In this document: positions 23,678 through 33,122 of the stretch, piece after piece
Numbering within the stretch: the stretch's first letter is position 1
Layout: every line of letters begins with the position of its first letter
Source of the DNA: Scalindua_A sp046757465
GTDB lineage: Bacteria > Planctomycetota > Brocadiia > Brocadiales > Scalinduaceae
Direction: 5' to 3'
Assembly (NCBI GenBank): GCA_046757465.1
Contig: JBHHYH010000024.1
Location: 1 to 39,869, forward strand
DNA length: 39,869 nt
The notes under the pieces: generated by a model
Seen by the model: the letters and a program-made list of their open reading frames with translations, nothing else
Databases searched by the model: none
Told to the model about the DNA's origin: nothing
Made by a program: the position numbers and the translations under genes

Positions 23678-25513
23678 TTATCTCCTGTAGTTTTGAAATA
23701 TGCTTCTGATGATGGTTTTTGCTAGAAAGATTGTAAGATGGTATAATGTTGCGATGAAATTTCTATTTAGGGCAAGTTTTAAGAAGATAATGGGTTTCTT
23801 TATCTTATTTGCTCTCGCTATATCGTACCTGCTGGAGAGGGCAACAATCCTTTTAAGAGGCGTATGTTCCTCAAAATTCAGGATGTCATCCAGATAAAAA
23901 GATATGCATCGATAGCCATCTGCTTTTTTACTGTCCGTTATTGATAGATCTGCTGAGCTTCCATTCATCGTAAACTTAAAGTCAACACTATTGCCCTTTG
24001 AATGAAAGAATCTAAATATAACTTTGCCGCCAAGATTCTTTAATAACTTGGCATCTCTAAATTTGGCGTTCTTTATGTTGCCTCCCACAAGGGCATGTAA
24101 GTATTCGTACATATAGTTCTTCAAGTCACTGAGACTGTTTCTGTCGTCATTTTTTTCGATAACCGCTACGTTTATTAAGCGATATATAGCTTCAAGGACT
24201 GTACCAAGAATAGTTCGCTGACGGGAAGACGAGTCTATACCATAAAATTTACCGTTACAATAAGCCAGCATCTTCTTGAGCGTCTTAAGGTCTATATTGT
24301 TGGGTTCTATTACAGTTCCGAAGTTGTTGTACATATCCCATCTATAACTGTTTATGGAGTTTGCTTTTTTATACTCCTGAAAAATTTGGGTGCCGGGATA
24401 TGGGGTCATTACCATAAATACGGCTTGCTTCAGGCCTACTACTTTAGCGTATTCCGGGTATCTCTTTATGTCTTCTACTGATTCATTGAGGTGGCCGATT
24501 ATAAAATATCCTTGTACCTTTATCTTATAATCATTCAATATTTCAATGGCCTTTTCGCAGGTTTTTGGGTTTGTGCCTTTTCTTATTCTTTTTAAGGTTT
24601 CCATATTAGGACTCTCAATCCCAAGACTCACATGCCTGAGACCAATATTATGCAGCTTTTGCATTATGTGTTCGGCCCGGATAATGTCTGTGGTTCTGCT
24701 TTCCGTCCATATCTTGAAATTAGTTAAATTGTTCTCAGACATTAAGTCGACAATCTTCTCCATCCTGTCCACATCTGTTAACACGTTTGCATCCCATATC
24801 TTGAGTATCTTACGCTTCTTGGTGGTGTGTATCATCTTCAGTTCTTCAATCACGTTTAAGGGACTTCTATGCCGCCAGTTTTTATTCACCATGTCATTTG
24901 AACAGAAAGAACACTTTATCCTGCAACCTCTTGAGGTAAATACGGTATCAAACAAATAATCGGCGCCCTTATTTCCAAATCGCTTTGGCCTTATCTCGCG
25001 CAGGGGTTGAGGAAGCACATCAAGGTTTTCAATGACACCCCTGTCTGGATTGTGTATGACATTGCCATTATCTTTGAATGATAGACCTAAAACACCTTCT
25101 GAGGGACCTTCATTGACAAGCTCCTTAAAGGTAAATTCTCCCTCACCTCTAATTACGGCATCAACGTAGGGGGATTTAAGCACTTCATCTGGTAGTGCTG
25201 TAGGGTGGTACCCTCCCAGAACTACGTATAAATTATACTTTTTGGCAATCTTCGCAAATTCCAGCGCATTCGTATAAGCTCCTGTCATGGAGGATATGCC
25301 TATCATATCGGCTGGGTGGTTTTTTAAATATCTTTCAAAGTCGTGTAGAGGATTAGATGCGTATGTGTTTACGGGAATGGTTATTGAATCAACGTCGTTC
25401 TTTACCATTCCAGCAAGGTAGCATACTTCGGTAATATCGGAAAGTATCAACCCATAAGGTATGTCTACTTTCTGGGGGGCTTTTAATAAACAAACGTTTT
25501 TAAAATAACTCAT
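23678..25513 (-). CDS. B12-binding-domain-type radical SAM protein
   Basis: This 611-residue protein has an N-terminal cobalamin-binding-like Rossmann region (about residues 30-140; YNLYVVLGGYHPTALPDEVL, VIRGEGEFTF). A radical SAM barrel follows, with the cluster motif C197-x3-C201-x2-C204 (RGCRIKCSFCSND). The DxHxxG cobalt-ligand motif is not evident, so B12 may bind base-off or not at all. Residues about 470-611 form an extra domain, KNLGGKVIFRFFHSKGNSVD onwards, with an amphipathic or hydrophobic end. Its start overlaps the leuA stop in ATGA, a sign of translational coupling. The substrate is unknown; BchE- and hopanoid-type enzymes share the architecture. Confidence 0.9.
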   Translation of the reverse strand: MSYFKNVCLLKAPQKVDIPYGLILSDITEVCYLAGMVKNDVDSITIPVNTYASNPLHDFERYLKNHPADMIGISSMTGAYTNALEFAKIAKKYNLYVVLGGYHPTALPDEVLKSPYVDAVIRGEGEFTFKELVNEGPSEGVLGLSFKDNGNVIHNPDRGVIENLDVLPQPLREIRPKRFGNKGADYLFDTVFTSRGCRIKCSFCSNDMVNKNWRHRSPLNVIEELKMIHTTKKRKILKIWDANVLTDVDRMEKIVDLMSENNLTNFKIWTESRTTDIIRAEHIMQKLHNIGLRHVSLGIESPNMETLKRIRKGTNPKTCEKAIEILNDYKIKVQGYFIIGHLNESVEDIKRYPEYAKVVGLKQAVFMVMTPYPGTQIFQEYKKANSINSYRWDMYNNFGTVIEPNNIDLKTLKKMLAYCNGKFYGIDSSSRQRTILGTVLEAIYRLINVAVIEKNDDRNSLSDLKNYMYEYLHALVGGNIKNAKFRDAKLLKNLGGKVIFRFFHSKGNSVDFKFTMNGSSADLSITDSKKADGYRCISFYLDDILNFEEHTPLKRIVALSSRYDIARANKIKKPIIFLKLALNRNFIATLYHLTIFLAKTIIRSIFQNYRR

Positions 25514-27027
25514 TTCTTGGAGCGTTTAATTTTTACTTTATTTATAGCATTGAGATATGCTTTAGCACTCGCTTCGATTATGTCTGTACTTACGGCGCGA
25601 CCTCTATAGCTTTTACCTTCAACATCCACCTCAACAATAACCTCTCCCATGGCGTCCTTTCCACTCGTTATTGCCCTTATATTGTAATCGAGGAGTGTCC
25701 CTTTTGTTCCAGTTATTAAATCAATTGTTTTGAAAAGGGCATCAATTGGCCCGTCACCTATTGTCGCATCGTCTGCAATCTTGTTCTTTCCAACACGGAG
25801 TCTTACGCCTGCAGTCGGTACGGTATTGGGTCCGCAACTTATGCTTAGGCTGTCGAGTTCGTAAATATGCGGAACTTCTGATTTTTCGTCCTGTATTAAA
25901 GCTTCGATATCCTGATCATAAATATCTTTTTTTTTGTCAGCCAGAATTTTAAATTGATTGAAAGTATGCTCAAGTTCTTCATCAGAGAGTTCATAGCCCA
26001 GCTCCATGATACGTTTTTTAAATGCGTGTCGGCCAGAAAGTTTACCCAGAACGATTTTAGTCTTTGGTAAGCCAACCTCTTCTGGCCTCATAATCTCATA
26101 GGTTGTCCGTTCTTTTAAAATCCCATCCTGATGCACACCGGATTCATGTGCAAACGCATTTTCTCCTACTACTGCCTTATTCCTTTGTACCCATAATCCT
26201 GTTAAGCCGCTAACAATCTTGCTGGTGGCCAGAAGTTCATGTGTTTTTATTCGTGTAGTATGTCCAAAAAAGTCTTTTCTAGTTTTGAGTGCCATAACAA
26301 TTTCTTCCAGTGATGCATTGCCAGCTCTTTCTCCAATTCCATTTATAGTACATTCTACTTGAGTTGCACCTTTTTTTATTGCTGACAGCGAATTAGCAAC
26401 GGCCAAACCAAGGTCATCATGGCAGTGAACGCTGATTACAGCCTCGCTGATGTTTTTTACATTTTCTTTCAGGCTTTTTATTAATGATGCGTATTGTTCA
26501 GGTACTGCGTATCCGACTGTATCCGGAATGTTTACGGTTTTTGCCCCTGCATCAATTACTGATTCGACGACTTCTGCAAGGAAATCTGGTTCGGTCCTTG
26601 TTGCGTCTTCAGGGGAGAATTCTACATCGTCAACATATTTTCTTGCGTGTTTTACTCCTTTTACGGCAGTCTTTATAATCTCCTCTTTTGCTTTAGCCAA
26701 TTTGAATTTTCGGTGAATTTTCGATGTTGCAAGAAAGACGTGAATCCTGGGTGACTCAGCATGTTTGAGTGCCTTGGCCGCACATTCTATATCCTTCTCA
26801 ACGGCCCGTGCGAGTGCAGCAATGCTTACGCCTCGTATCTCCTTCGCAATGTTACTTACAGATTTAAAATCACCTTCTGATGTTATAGGGAATCCTGCTT
26901 CTATTATGTCAACGTTCAAATTGGAGAGCTGCCTTGCTATCTGGAGTTTTTCTTTTGGGTCAAGACTTGCACCCGGAGATTGTTCTCCATCTCTTAAAGT
27001 AGTGTCAAAAATTTTGATTCTTGCCAT
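25510..27027 (-). CDS. leuA: 2-isopropylmalate synthase
   Basis: This 505-residue enzyme condenses acetyl-CoA with 2-oxoisovalerate, the first step of leucine synthesis. The catalytic barrel has FDTTLRDGEQSPG, the metal-binding HCHDDLGLAVANSL (HxH) and GIGERAGNASLEE. The C-terminal regulatory domain (about 390-505) has the leucine feedback fold. Length is normal for the LeuA type 1 family. It lies 1 base after ilvC and overlaps the radical SAM gene. Confidence 0.97.
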   Translation of the reverse strand: MARIKIFDTTLRDGEQSPGASLDPKEKLQIARQLSNLNVDIIEAGFPITSEGDFKSVSNIAKEIRGVSIAALARAVEKDIECAAKALKHAESPRIHVFLATSKIHRKFKLAKAKEEIIKTAVKGVKHARKYVDDVEFSPEDATRTEPDFLAEVVESVIDAGAKTVNIPDTVGYAVPEQYASLIKSLKENVKNISEAVISVHCHDDLGLAVANSLSAIKKGATQVECTINGIGERAGNASLEEIVMALKTRKDFFGHTTRIKTHELLATSKIVSGLTGLWVQRNKAVVGENAFAHESGVHQDGILKERTTYEIMRPEEVGLPKTKIVLGKLSGRHAFKKRIMELGYELSDEELEHTFNQFKILADKKKDIYDQDIEALIQDEKSEVPHIYELDSLSISCGPNTVPTAGVRLRVGKNKIADDATIGDGPIDALFKTIDLITGTKGTLLDYNIRAITSGKDAMGEVIVEVDVEGKSYRGRAVSTDIIEASAKAYLNAINKVKIKRSKK

Positions 27028-27028
27028 A

Positions 27029-28024
27029 TTATTTCACCTGTATCCATTTCATAAGCTTACGTAGTTTTGCACCGACCTTTTCAATCTGAGAATTCTTATC
27101 CTTCATAGCAAGAGCATTAAATATTGGACGCCCTGCCTTATTTTCGAGTATCCATTCCTTGGCAAAACTGCCATTTTGTATCTCAGAAAGCATTTTCTTC
27201 ATTTCTTTTTTTGTTTCTTCATTAATTATTCTTGGTCCCCTCGTCAGGTCGCCGTACTCGGCAGTATTACTTATCGAATGTCTCATGTATGTCAAGCCAC
27301 CCTGGTAAAAAAGATCGACGATAAGCTTTAACTCATGCATACATTCAAAATATGCCAGTTCTGGTTGATATCCTGCCTCGACAAGCGTTTCGAACCCTGC
27401 CTTGACTAAGGCAGAAGCCCCACCGCATAATACGGCCTGCTCACCAAAAAGGTCTGTTTCTGTTTCTTCCGCAAAGGTTGTCTCCAGTACACCCGCTCTT
27501 GCTCCACCAATACCCCTGGCATATGCTAAGGCAGTTTTCTTCGCCTTCTTTGAATTATCCTGGTGAATGGCTAATAGGCATGGCACACCACCACCTTTGA
27601 CGTATTCACTTCTGACCAGATGTCCTGGTCCTTTTGGAGCGACCATAATTGTGTCAACGTTTTTTGGAGGTACTATTTGTCCAAAGTGGATGTTGAAGCC
27701 ATGAGAAAATAAGAGTGTCTTGCCTTTTTTTAAATAAGGCATGATTTCTGTTTCATAGGTGTCTGTTTGTAATTCGTCTGGTATCAATATTGCAATTAAA
27801 TCACACTGCTGTGTGGCTTTGCCGGCAGATACAGGTTTGAAACCATGTTTAACTGCTAAATCATAGTTTGGAGACCCCTTTCTCTGCGCAACTATAACAT
27901 TGAGACCACTGTCGCGAAGATTTTGCGCATGAGCGTGTCCCTGGCTGCCATAGCCTATTACGGCAATTTTTTTACCTTTTAACAAACTGAGCTTAGCGTC
28001 TTTGTCCGAATATATCTTTGTCAT
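27029..28024 (-). CDS. ilvC: ketol-acid reductoisomerase (class I)
   Basis: This 331-residue enzyme rearranges and reduces acetolactate with NADPH in valine and isoleucine synthesis. The Rossmann motif is AVIGYGSQGHAHAQNL (about 19-34). The cofactor loop reads AQRKGSPN, and Mg ligands lie in the helical domain around AEETETDLFGEQ and YFECMHELKLIVDL. The short class I length is correct. It sits 33 bases after ilvN and 1 base before leuA in the same transcript. Confidence 0.97.
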   Translation of the reverse strand: MTKIYSDKDAKLSLLKGKKIAVIGYGSQGHAHAQNLRDSGLNVIVAQRKGSPNYDLAVKHGFKPVSAGKATQQCDLIAILIPDELQTDTYETEIMPYLKKGKTLLFSHGFNIHFGQIVPPKNVDTIMVAPKGPGHLVRSEYVKGGGVPCLLAIHQDNSKKAKKTALAYARGIGGARAGVLETTFAEETETDLFGEQAVLCGGASALVKAGFETLVEAGYQPELAYFECMHELKLIVDLFYQGGLTYMRHSISNTAEYGDLTRGPRIINEETKKEMKKMLSEIQNGSFAKEWILENKAGRPIFNALAMKDKNSQIEKVGAKLRKLMKWIQVK

Positions 28025-28057
28025 TATTATTACTGCCTTTCTATATTGTTAAAAATA

Positions 28058-28537
28058 TTACTTTGGCCCACGGTTCATTGCAATTCTACCTGTTCGCGCT
28101 ACCTCCTTTATGCCATACGGGCGGAGCAAATCTAACATTGCTTCAAGCCTGTCCTCTGGACCTGATATTTCTATAACCATGTCTTTTTGTCCAACATCTA
28201 TGATCTTTCCTCTAAAGACATCTACTAATTCCACAACCTCACTCCTTTTCCCTGGTGCAGCACTTACCTTGATAAGCATCAGATCGCGCTCTACATAGTC
28301 AGTGCCGGTAAAATCTGTTACTTTGATTGTATCTATAACTTTTCCAAGTTGTTTTCGAACCTGTTCTAGTATTGCTTCATCACCGCTAACGACGATAGTC
28401 ATTCTGGATATGTCCATGTTTTCAGTTTCACCAACAGCCAGGCTTTCTATGTTGAACCCTCTACCGCTAAATAGACCGGTGATGCGTGCGAGGACGCCAA
28501 CCTTATTTTCAACCAAAACAGATATTACGTGCTTCAT
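28058..28537 (-). CDS. ilvN: acetolactate synthase small (regulatory) subunit
   Basis: This 159-residue regulatory subunit binds valine and tunes the acetolactate synthase large subunit. The ACT domain is clear: ISVLVENKVGVLARITGLFS, FNIESLAVG and ISRMTIVV at about residues 4-50. The second half, from about 80, is the conserved ALS small-subunit C-domain. The large-subunit gene ilvB is not in this window, so the pair is split. Confidence 0.95.
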   Translation of the reverse strand: MKHVISVLVENKVGVLARITGLFSGRGFNIESLAVGETENMDISRMTIVVSGDEAILEQVRKQLGKVIDTIKVTDFTGTDYVERDLMLIKVSAAPGKRSEVVELVDVFRGKIIDVGQKDMVIEISGPEDRLEAMLDLLRPYGIKEVARTGRIAMNRGPK

Positions 28538-28621
28538 AGTAAATTAGCTCCTTTCAGTCACTAATTTATGATCGTTTTTGTAAAGGAGTTTTAGAGAAAT
28601 TTGTTTTTAATCTTGTCTTCA

Positions 28622-29812
28622 TTATTTCTTAACTAGCTGAGCAGCCTTCAGGGCAGCATTGTAAACCATTTTTAGGGGAAGACCCCTGTCATCTGCAATT
28701 TTTTTGCAATCCTCATGTTCAGGTGTAATATTTTTTATGCATCCGTTAAGCATTCCCATCTTTACCTTGATTATGCCGAATTCAGTCTGTACGTCAACTA
28801 ACTTCCGGGAGAGTTTATTACGGCTTACTTTATACTTCCTGATACCAAACGTTGTAGATTGATCGAATATAACATCTTCTACCTTTGATAGATTTGCATT
28901 ATCCACAATAATGCTAATAAGTATTCCAGGACGAGATTTTTTCATTTGAACCGGTGTTATATATCCATCCAATGCCCCACTCTCCAAGACCTTTTCAAGC
29001 AGATAACCAAAATGCTCTCCAGGCATATCGTCAATATTCGTCTCTACCATCCAAACCTCATCTTGTTCACATACGGAAATTGTTTCCCCAATCATTACCC
29101 TCAGGAGGTTGGGTATTTGAGGAATCTTATAACTCCCTGCGCCATATCCGACTTGTAACAATGAAATCTCCGGGCACATTTCAACGTTTTCTCCTAACGT
29201 TGTCAGGATTGCGGCTCCGGTGGGTGTAATAAGCTCATGTTTTATATTTGTTCCTATTACGCGATACCCTTTCAAGAGTTCAATGGTTGCAGGAGCCGGT
29301 ATAGGGAACTCTCCATCATGACATTTTACAAATCCAGTACCGGTCCTTATCGGTGAAAAGTATATCTTTTCAATCTTAAGGTCGTAAATGGCGATTACGG
29401 ATCCTACAATGTCTATAATTGAATCAATAGCGCCAACTTCATGAAAATGAACGTCATCTGGTGAAGCATTATGTACCTTTGCCTCTGCCTTTGCAAGATT
29501 TTCAAAAATCTTAACACTATCTCTTTTAACATCTTCACTTAATGTGCTTCCGTTAATGATTTTAGTTATATCCTTGAGAGTCCTTCTATAATTATTTTCC
29601 TTGTCTGTTTTCTCATCGGGTATTATCACATCGAATTTTGTCCCCGTAATCCCAGAACGAGGTACTCTCTTTAAATCAAGTTTATAGTCTTTTAGTTCAA
29701 GCTTCTTCAGCTCTTCGTTCAGCTTATCCAGACTAAATCCAGAGTCTATCAAGGCTCCCAGGATCATATCGCCACTGGCGCCAGAGAAACAATCAAAATA
29801 CGCAATCTTCAT
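28622..29812 (-). CDS. larC: nickel-pincer cofactor biosynthesis protein LarC
   Basis: This protein is about 396 residues from the ATG at 29812; an in-frame TTG at 29824 would add four. It inserts nickel into the pyridinium-dithiocarboxylate mononucleotide cofactor used by lactate racemase and related enzymes. The opening MKIAYFDCFSGASGDMIL is the LarC hallmark. FHEVGAIDSIIDIVG and PTGAAILTTLG follow. The second domain (LarC2) has WMVETNIDDMPGE. In some organisms LarC is made by a programmed frameshift, but here both halves are one open frame. LarA, LarB and LarE are not nearby. It appears to be the first gene of the ilvN-ilvC-leuA operon. Confidence 0.95.
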   Translation of the reverse strand: MKIAYFDCFSGASGDMILGALIDSGFSLDKLNEELKKLELKDYKLDLKRVPRSGITGTKFDVIIPDEKTDKENNYRRTLKDITKIINGSTLSEDVKRDSVKIFENLAKAEAKVHNASPDDVHFHEVGAIDSIIDIVGSVIAIYDLKIEKIYFSPIRTGTGFVKCHDGEFPIPAPATIELLKGYRVIGTNIKHELITPTGAAILTTLGENVEMCPEISLLQVGYGAGSYKIPQIPNLLRVMIGETISVCEQDEVWMVETNIDDMPGEHFGYLLEKVLESGALDGYITPVQMKKSRPGILISIIVDNANLSKVEDVIFDQSTTFGIRKYKVSRNKLSRKLVDVQTEFGIIKVKMGMLNGCIKNITPEHEDCKKIADDRGLPLKMVYNAALKAAQLVKK

Positions 29813-29882
29813 AGATAGCTTCAATTCAAAATATTACAAGTTCTTTTATTATATAAAGTTATTGAAATAAGTCAGTTTAAAA

Positions 29883-29911
29883 ATATTAGCACACGCCTTT
29901 TATAGAGTCAA
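29883..29911 (-). promoter_or_regulatory. promoter for larC-ilvNC-leuA operon
   Basis: On the minus strand TTGACT (29911-29906), 17 bases, TAATAT (29888-29883), giving a leader of about 65 bases before the larC ATG. It is back to back with the Type IIG promoter. Confidence 0.55.
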
Positions 29912-29933
29912 ACAAAAACCAATTCCATTTATA

Positions 29934-29961
29934 TTGACATAGCTTATGGGTAACCTATAAT
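29934..29961 (+). promoter_or_regulatory. consensus promoter for the Type IIG restriction gene
   Basis: TTGACA (29934-29939), 16 bases, TATAAT (29956-29961): both boxes match consensus perfectly. The gene starts about 30 bases further on, with TGAGG as the ribosome site. Confidence 0.65.
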
Positions 29962-29990
29962 TATGTCCAAGTTCCTGAGGTTTTTTGCCT

Positions 29991-32900
29991 ATGTTAAAAA
30001 CATATCTAAAAAGGATATTTGAAGTAGCAAAGAGAGAGGATGCAACAGAGGAAAGTTATTATTCAAGCCTAGAAGAACTACTCAAAGATTATGCTGCCTC
30101 TATAAATAAGAAAAATACCCATGTTACAACAATTCCAAAAAAGACTGAAGCAGGCAACCCAGATTTCAGAGTATGGGATGGAAAACAACACATAGTTGGA
30201 TATATCGAGGCAAAAGCCCCCACAGTTGAGTATCTAGACCAGATAGAAACCACAGAGCAATTAAAGCGTTATTTACATACCTTCCCTAATTTAATACTGA
30301 CCAACTTCTTTGAATTCAGACTTTATCGAGATGAAATATTAATAGATAAGGTTGTTATAGGCAGACCGTACCATCTACATAAACTTAAATCTATTCCACC
30401 AGTTGAAAAGGAATCAGAATTTTTGAAACTACTTGAAAAATTCTTTTCCTTTTCACTTCCAAAAAAATATACAGCAAAATCACTAGCCATTGAACTGGCA
30501 AAAAGGACGAGATTTTTAAAAGAGCAGGTAATTGCTGAAGAATTAAAAGAGGAAAGCGAAAAAGGAAAAGGCCTTATCCTTGAATTTTACAAGGCATTTC
30601 AAACTCATCTTATCGGTACTCTTACGCAGGATGATTTTGCAGATTTATATTCACAGACTATTACGTATGGTCTTTTTGCTGCAAGAACTCGTACAGAAAA
30701 CGGTTTTAACCGTAAACTTGCCTATGATAGTATCCCACGCACAATAGGAATCTTAAGGGAGGTCTTTAAGTTTATTTCCTTGGGGGACTTGCCGACTCAA
30801 ATGGAATGGATTGTTGATGACATTTCAGATATGTTGGCAGCGGTAGATGTACAAAAAATCCTTCACGATTTTTATCATAAAGGAAAGGGCAAAGATCCAA
30901 TAGTTCACTTTTACGAAACGTTCCTTGCTGAATATGATCCAAAAGAACGGGCGCAAAGGGGTGTCTATTACACTCCGGAACCTGTAGTATCATATATTGT
31001 TAGTTCACTGCATTACGTCTTAAAACAAAGATTTGATAAAGATGAAGGCTTTGCATCAAGCTCTGTAACTGTACTTGATCCTGCTGCAGGGACTTTGACA
31101 TTTCTAGCAGAGGCAAGCAAATTGGCTATAGAAGAATTTACCAAAAAATATGGAGAGGCGGGCAAAAAGGACTTAATTAAAGAACATATTTTGAAGAATT
31201 TCTACGCATTTGAACTCATGATGGCGCCTTATGCAGTAGGTCATTTGAAGATGTCGTTTCTGATGGAAGAATTTGGTTACAAATTAAGAAAGGATGATAG
31301 ATTCAAGTTGTATCTAACAAATACCCTGGAGATGGAAGATCTCGCCCAATCTGAATTTCCAGGCATGTCATCTTTGGCCGAGGAATCGCGACTTGCAGGA
31401 AATGTAAAAAAGAAAACGCCCGTATTGGTAATAATGGGCAATCCTCCGTATTCTGTAAGCTCTATCAATAAATCCCGTTTTATTGAAAAAGAAATGGAAC
31501 TTTATAAGAAAGATGTTCGCGATGAAAGAAATATACAACCTCTTTCTGATGATTACATTAAGTTTATTCGTTTTGCACACTGGAAAATTGAAAAAGAGGG
31601 GAAAGGCATTATAGGCATGATTACTAATAATTCCTACCTTTCAGGATTAATTCATCGTGGTGTGCGCAAGAAATTATTAGAAAGTTTCAATGAAATTTAC
31701 GTTTTAAATCTACATGGCAATAGCCGTATTGGAGAGAAATCTCCTGATGGAAGTAGTGATGAAAATGTTTTTGATATACAGCAGGGAGTCTCTATTGCTT
31801 TATTTATCAAAAACAAAAAACACAAAGGTTTGGGGAAGGTCTTTTATGAAGATGTTTACGGTTTGAGAGAAAAGAAATACGTATATTTAGATAAACATGA
31901 TATTGATTCAACAAAATGGAAGGAACTAAAACCATCAGAACCTCATTATTTCTTTGTGGAAAAAGATTTTTCGTTACAAGAAAACTATAATCAGTTTACA
32001 TCTATTCAAAAAATATTTAATAATTCTTCAAGTGGTGTAACAACACATCGTGATCATTTTGTAGTTGGTTTTACAAAAGAGGAAGTTAAACAAAGGATGA
32101 GAACATTTACCAGTAACCTACCTGATGAATTAGTAAGACAGAGTTTAACATTAAAGGGTACTAGCGACTTCAATATAAAGCAAGCAAGGGATAAAATGAA
32201 GAAGAAAGATTGGCAAAAATCAATAATTCCATATTCTTATCGACCTTTTGATAATAGATATATTTGCTATCTTGAAGAACTAATAGACAGAAATCGTTAT
32301 GAGGTAATGCAACATTTCCTTAAAGACAACCTTAGTTTGGTTGTAATGCGTCAATATCTTTATGATCCTGTCAAAATATACAACTATGTTCTTTGTGCAA
32401 ACGAAATTTCAGATAGAAGGCTTTTTATCAGTAATAGAGGTGCTGGCTTCGTATTTCCCCTATATCTTTATCCAAAAAAAAGTGATTCTAAAAAAGGATC
32501 TCTTGGTAGTAATATGATGCTTTTTGAACCAAAAGCAGATTACATCATAAAAAAACCAAACCTATCTAATGTATTACTTGAACAACTAACAACCGCTTTT
32601 AAGCAAGAACCAATCCCTGAACAAATATTTTTCTATATTTATGCTGTGCTTTATTCAAACATTTACCGCACTAAATATTCTGAATTTCTGAAGATAGAGT
32701 TCCCGAAGGTTCCATTCACAAAGGATTTTAAACTTTTTCACAAGATGTCTGATTTAGGAAAAGAGCTTACGGAACTACACTTACTAAAGTCAAAGGCGTT
32801 GAGCAATCCGATATCAAAATTCCAAGGTGATGGCACAAACATCGTCGAAAAGCCAAAATATAATGAGAAGGAAAAGAAAGTCTTCATTAATAAAGAACGA

Positions 32901-33122
32901 TATTTTGAGGGGATAGTGAAAGATGTATGGGAATATCAAATCGGTGGTTATCAGATACTGGATAAATGGCTGAAAGATAGAAAAGGCAGAAGACTAACCC
33001 TTGATGATATTCGTCATTACTGCAAGATAGTAACCGCCTTGAAGAAGACAATAGAAATTCAGAAGAAAATCGATAAACTTTATCCACAAATTGAGAAAGT
33101 GTTGATTGAATTTGAAAAATAG
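29991..33122 (+). CDS. single-chain Type IIG restriction-modification enzyme (N6-adenine methylase-nuclease fusion)
   Basis: This protein is about 1043 residues from the ATG; a TTG six bases upstream is an alternative. Residues 1 to about 110 form a PD-(D/E)xK nuclease domain: GNPDFRVW and YIEAKAP near residues 55-76. A helical region (about 180-320) follows, then the N6-adenine methyltransferase: a Y-type motif in RGVYYTPEPVVSYIV, the AdoMet motif DPAAGT near 363, and the catalytic NPPY near 483. The C-terminal half (about 620-1040) should hold the target-recognition domain. One protein therefore cuts and protects DNA, independent of the Type I system. Its last bases overlap the nadD start region. 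Confidence 0.93.
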   Translation: MLKTYLKRIFEVAKREDATEESYYSSLEELLKDYAASINKKNTHVTTIPKKTEAGNPDFRVWDGKQHIVGYIEAKAPTVEYLDQIETTEQLKRYLHTFPNLILTNFFEFRLYRDEILIDKVVIGRPYHLHKLKSIPPVEKESEFLKLLEKFFSFSLPKKYTAKSLAIELAKRTRFLKEQVIAEELKEESEKGKGLILEFYKAFQTHLIGTLTQDDFADLYSQTITYGLFAARTRTENGFNRKLAYDSIPRTIGILREVFKFISLGDLPTQMEWIVDDISDMLAAVDVQKILHDFYHKGKGKDPIVHFYETFLAEYDPKERAQRGVYYTPEPVVSYIVSSLHYVLKQRFDKDEGFASSSVTVLDPAAGTLTFLAEASKLAIEEFTKKYGEAGKKDLIKEHILKNFYAFELMMAPYAVGHLKMSFLMEEFGYKLRKDDRFKLYLTNTLEMEDLAQSEFPGMSSLAEESRLAGNVKKKTPVLVIMGNPPYSVSSINKSRFIEKEMELYKKDVRDERNIQPLSDDYIKFIRFAHWKIEKEGKGIIGMITNNSYLSGLIHRGVRKKLLESFNEIYVLNLHGNSRIGEKSPDGSSDENVFDIQQGVSIALFIKNKKHKGLGKVFYEDVYGLREKKYVYLDKHDIDSTKWKELKPSEPHYFFVEKDFSLQENYNQFTSIQKIFNNSSSGVTTHRDHFVVGFTKEEVKQRMRTFTSNLPDELVRQSLTLKGTSDFNIKQARDKMKKKDWQKSIIPYSYRPFDNRYICYLEELIDRNRYEVMQHFLKDNLSLVVMRQYLYDPVKIYNYVLCANEISDRRLFISNRGAGFVFPLYLYPKKSDSKKGSLGSNMMLFEPKADYIIKKPNLSNVLLEQLTTAFKQEPIPEQIFFYIYAVLYSNIYRTKYSEFLKIEFPKVPFTKDFKLFHKMSDLGKELTELHLLKSKALSNPISKFQGDGTNIVEKPKYNEKEKKVFINKERYFEGIVKDVWEYQIGGYQILDKWLKDRKGRRLTLDDIRHYCKIVTALKKTIEIQKKIDKLYPQIEKVLIEFEK

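Noticed and set aside
24546..24959. 137-codon plus-strand frame inside the radical SAM gene
   Set aside because: It is the complement of a well-supported coding region and has no homology I recognise.
23678..25513. radical SAM gene as part of a ladderane lipid cluster
   Set aside because: No fatty-acid, desaturase or acyl-carrier genes are nearby, so the idea rests only on the suspected lineage.
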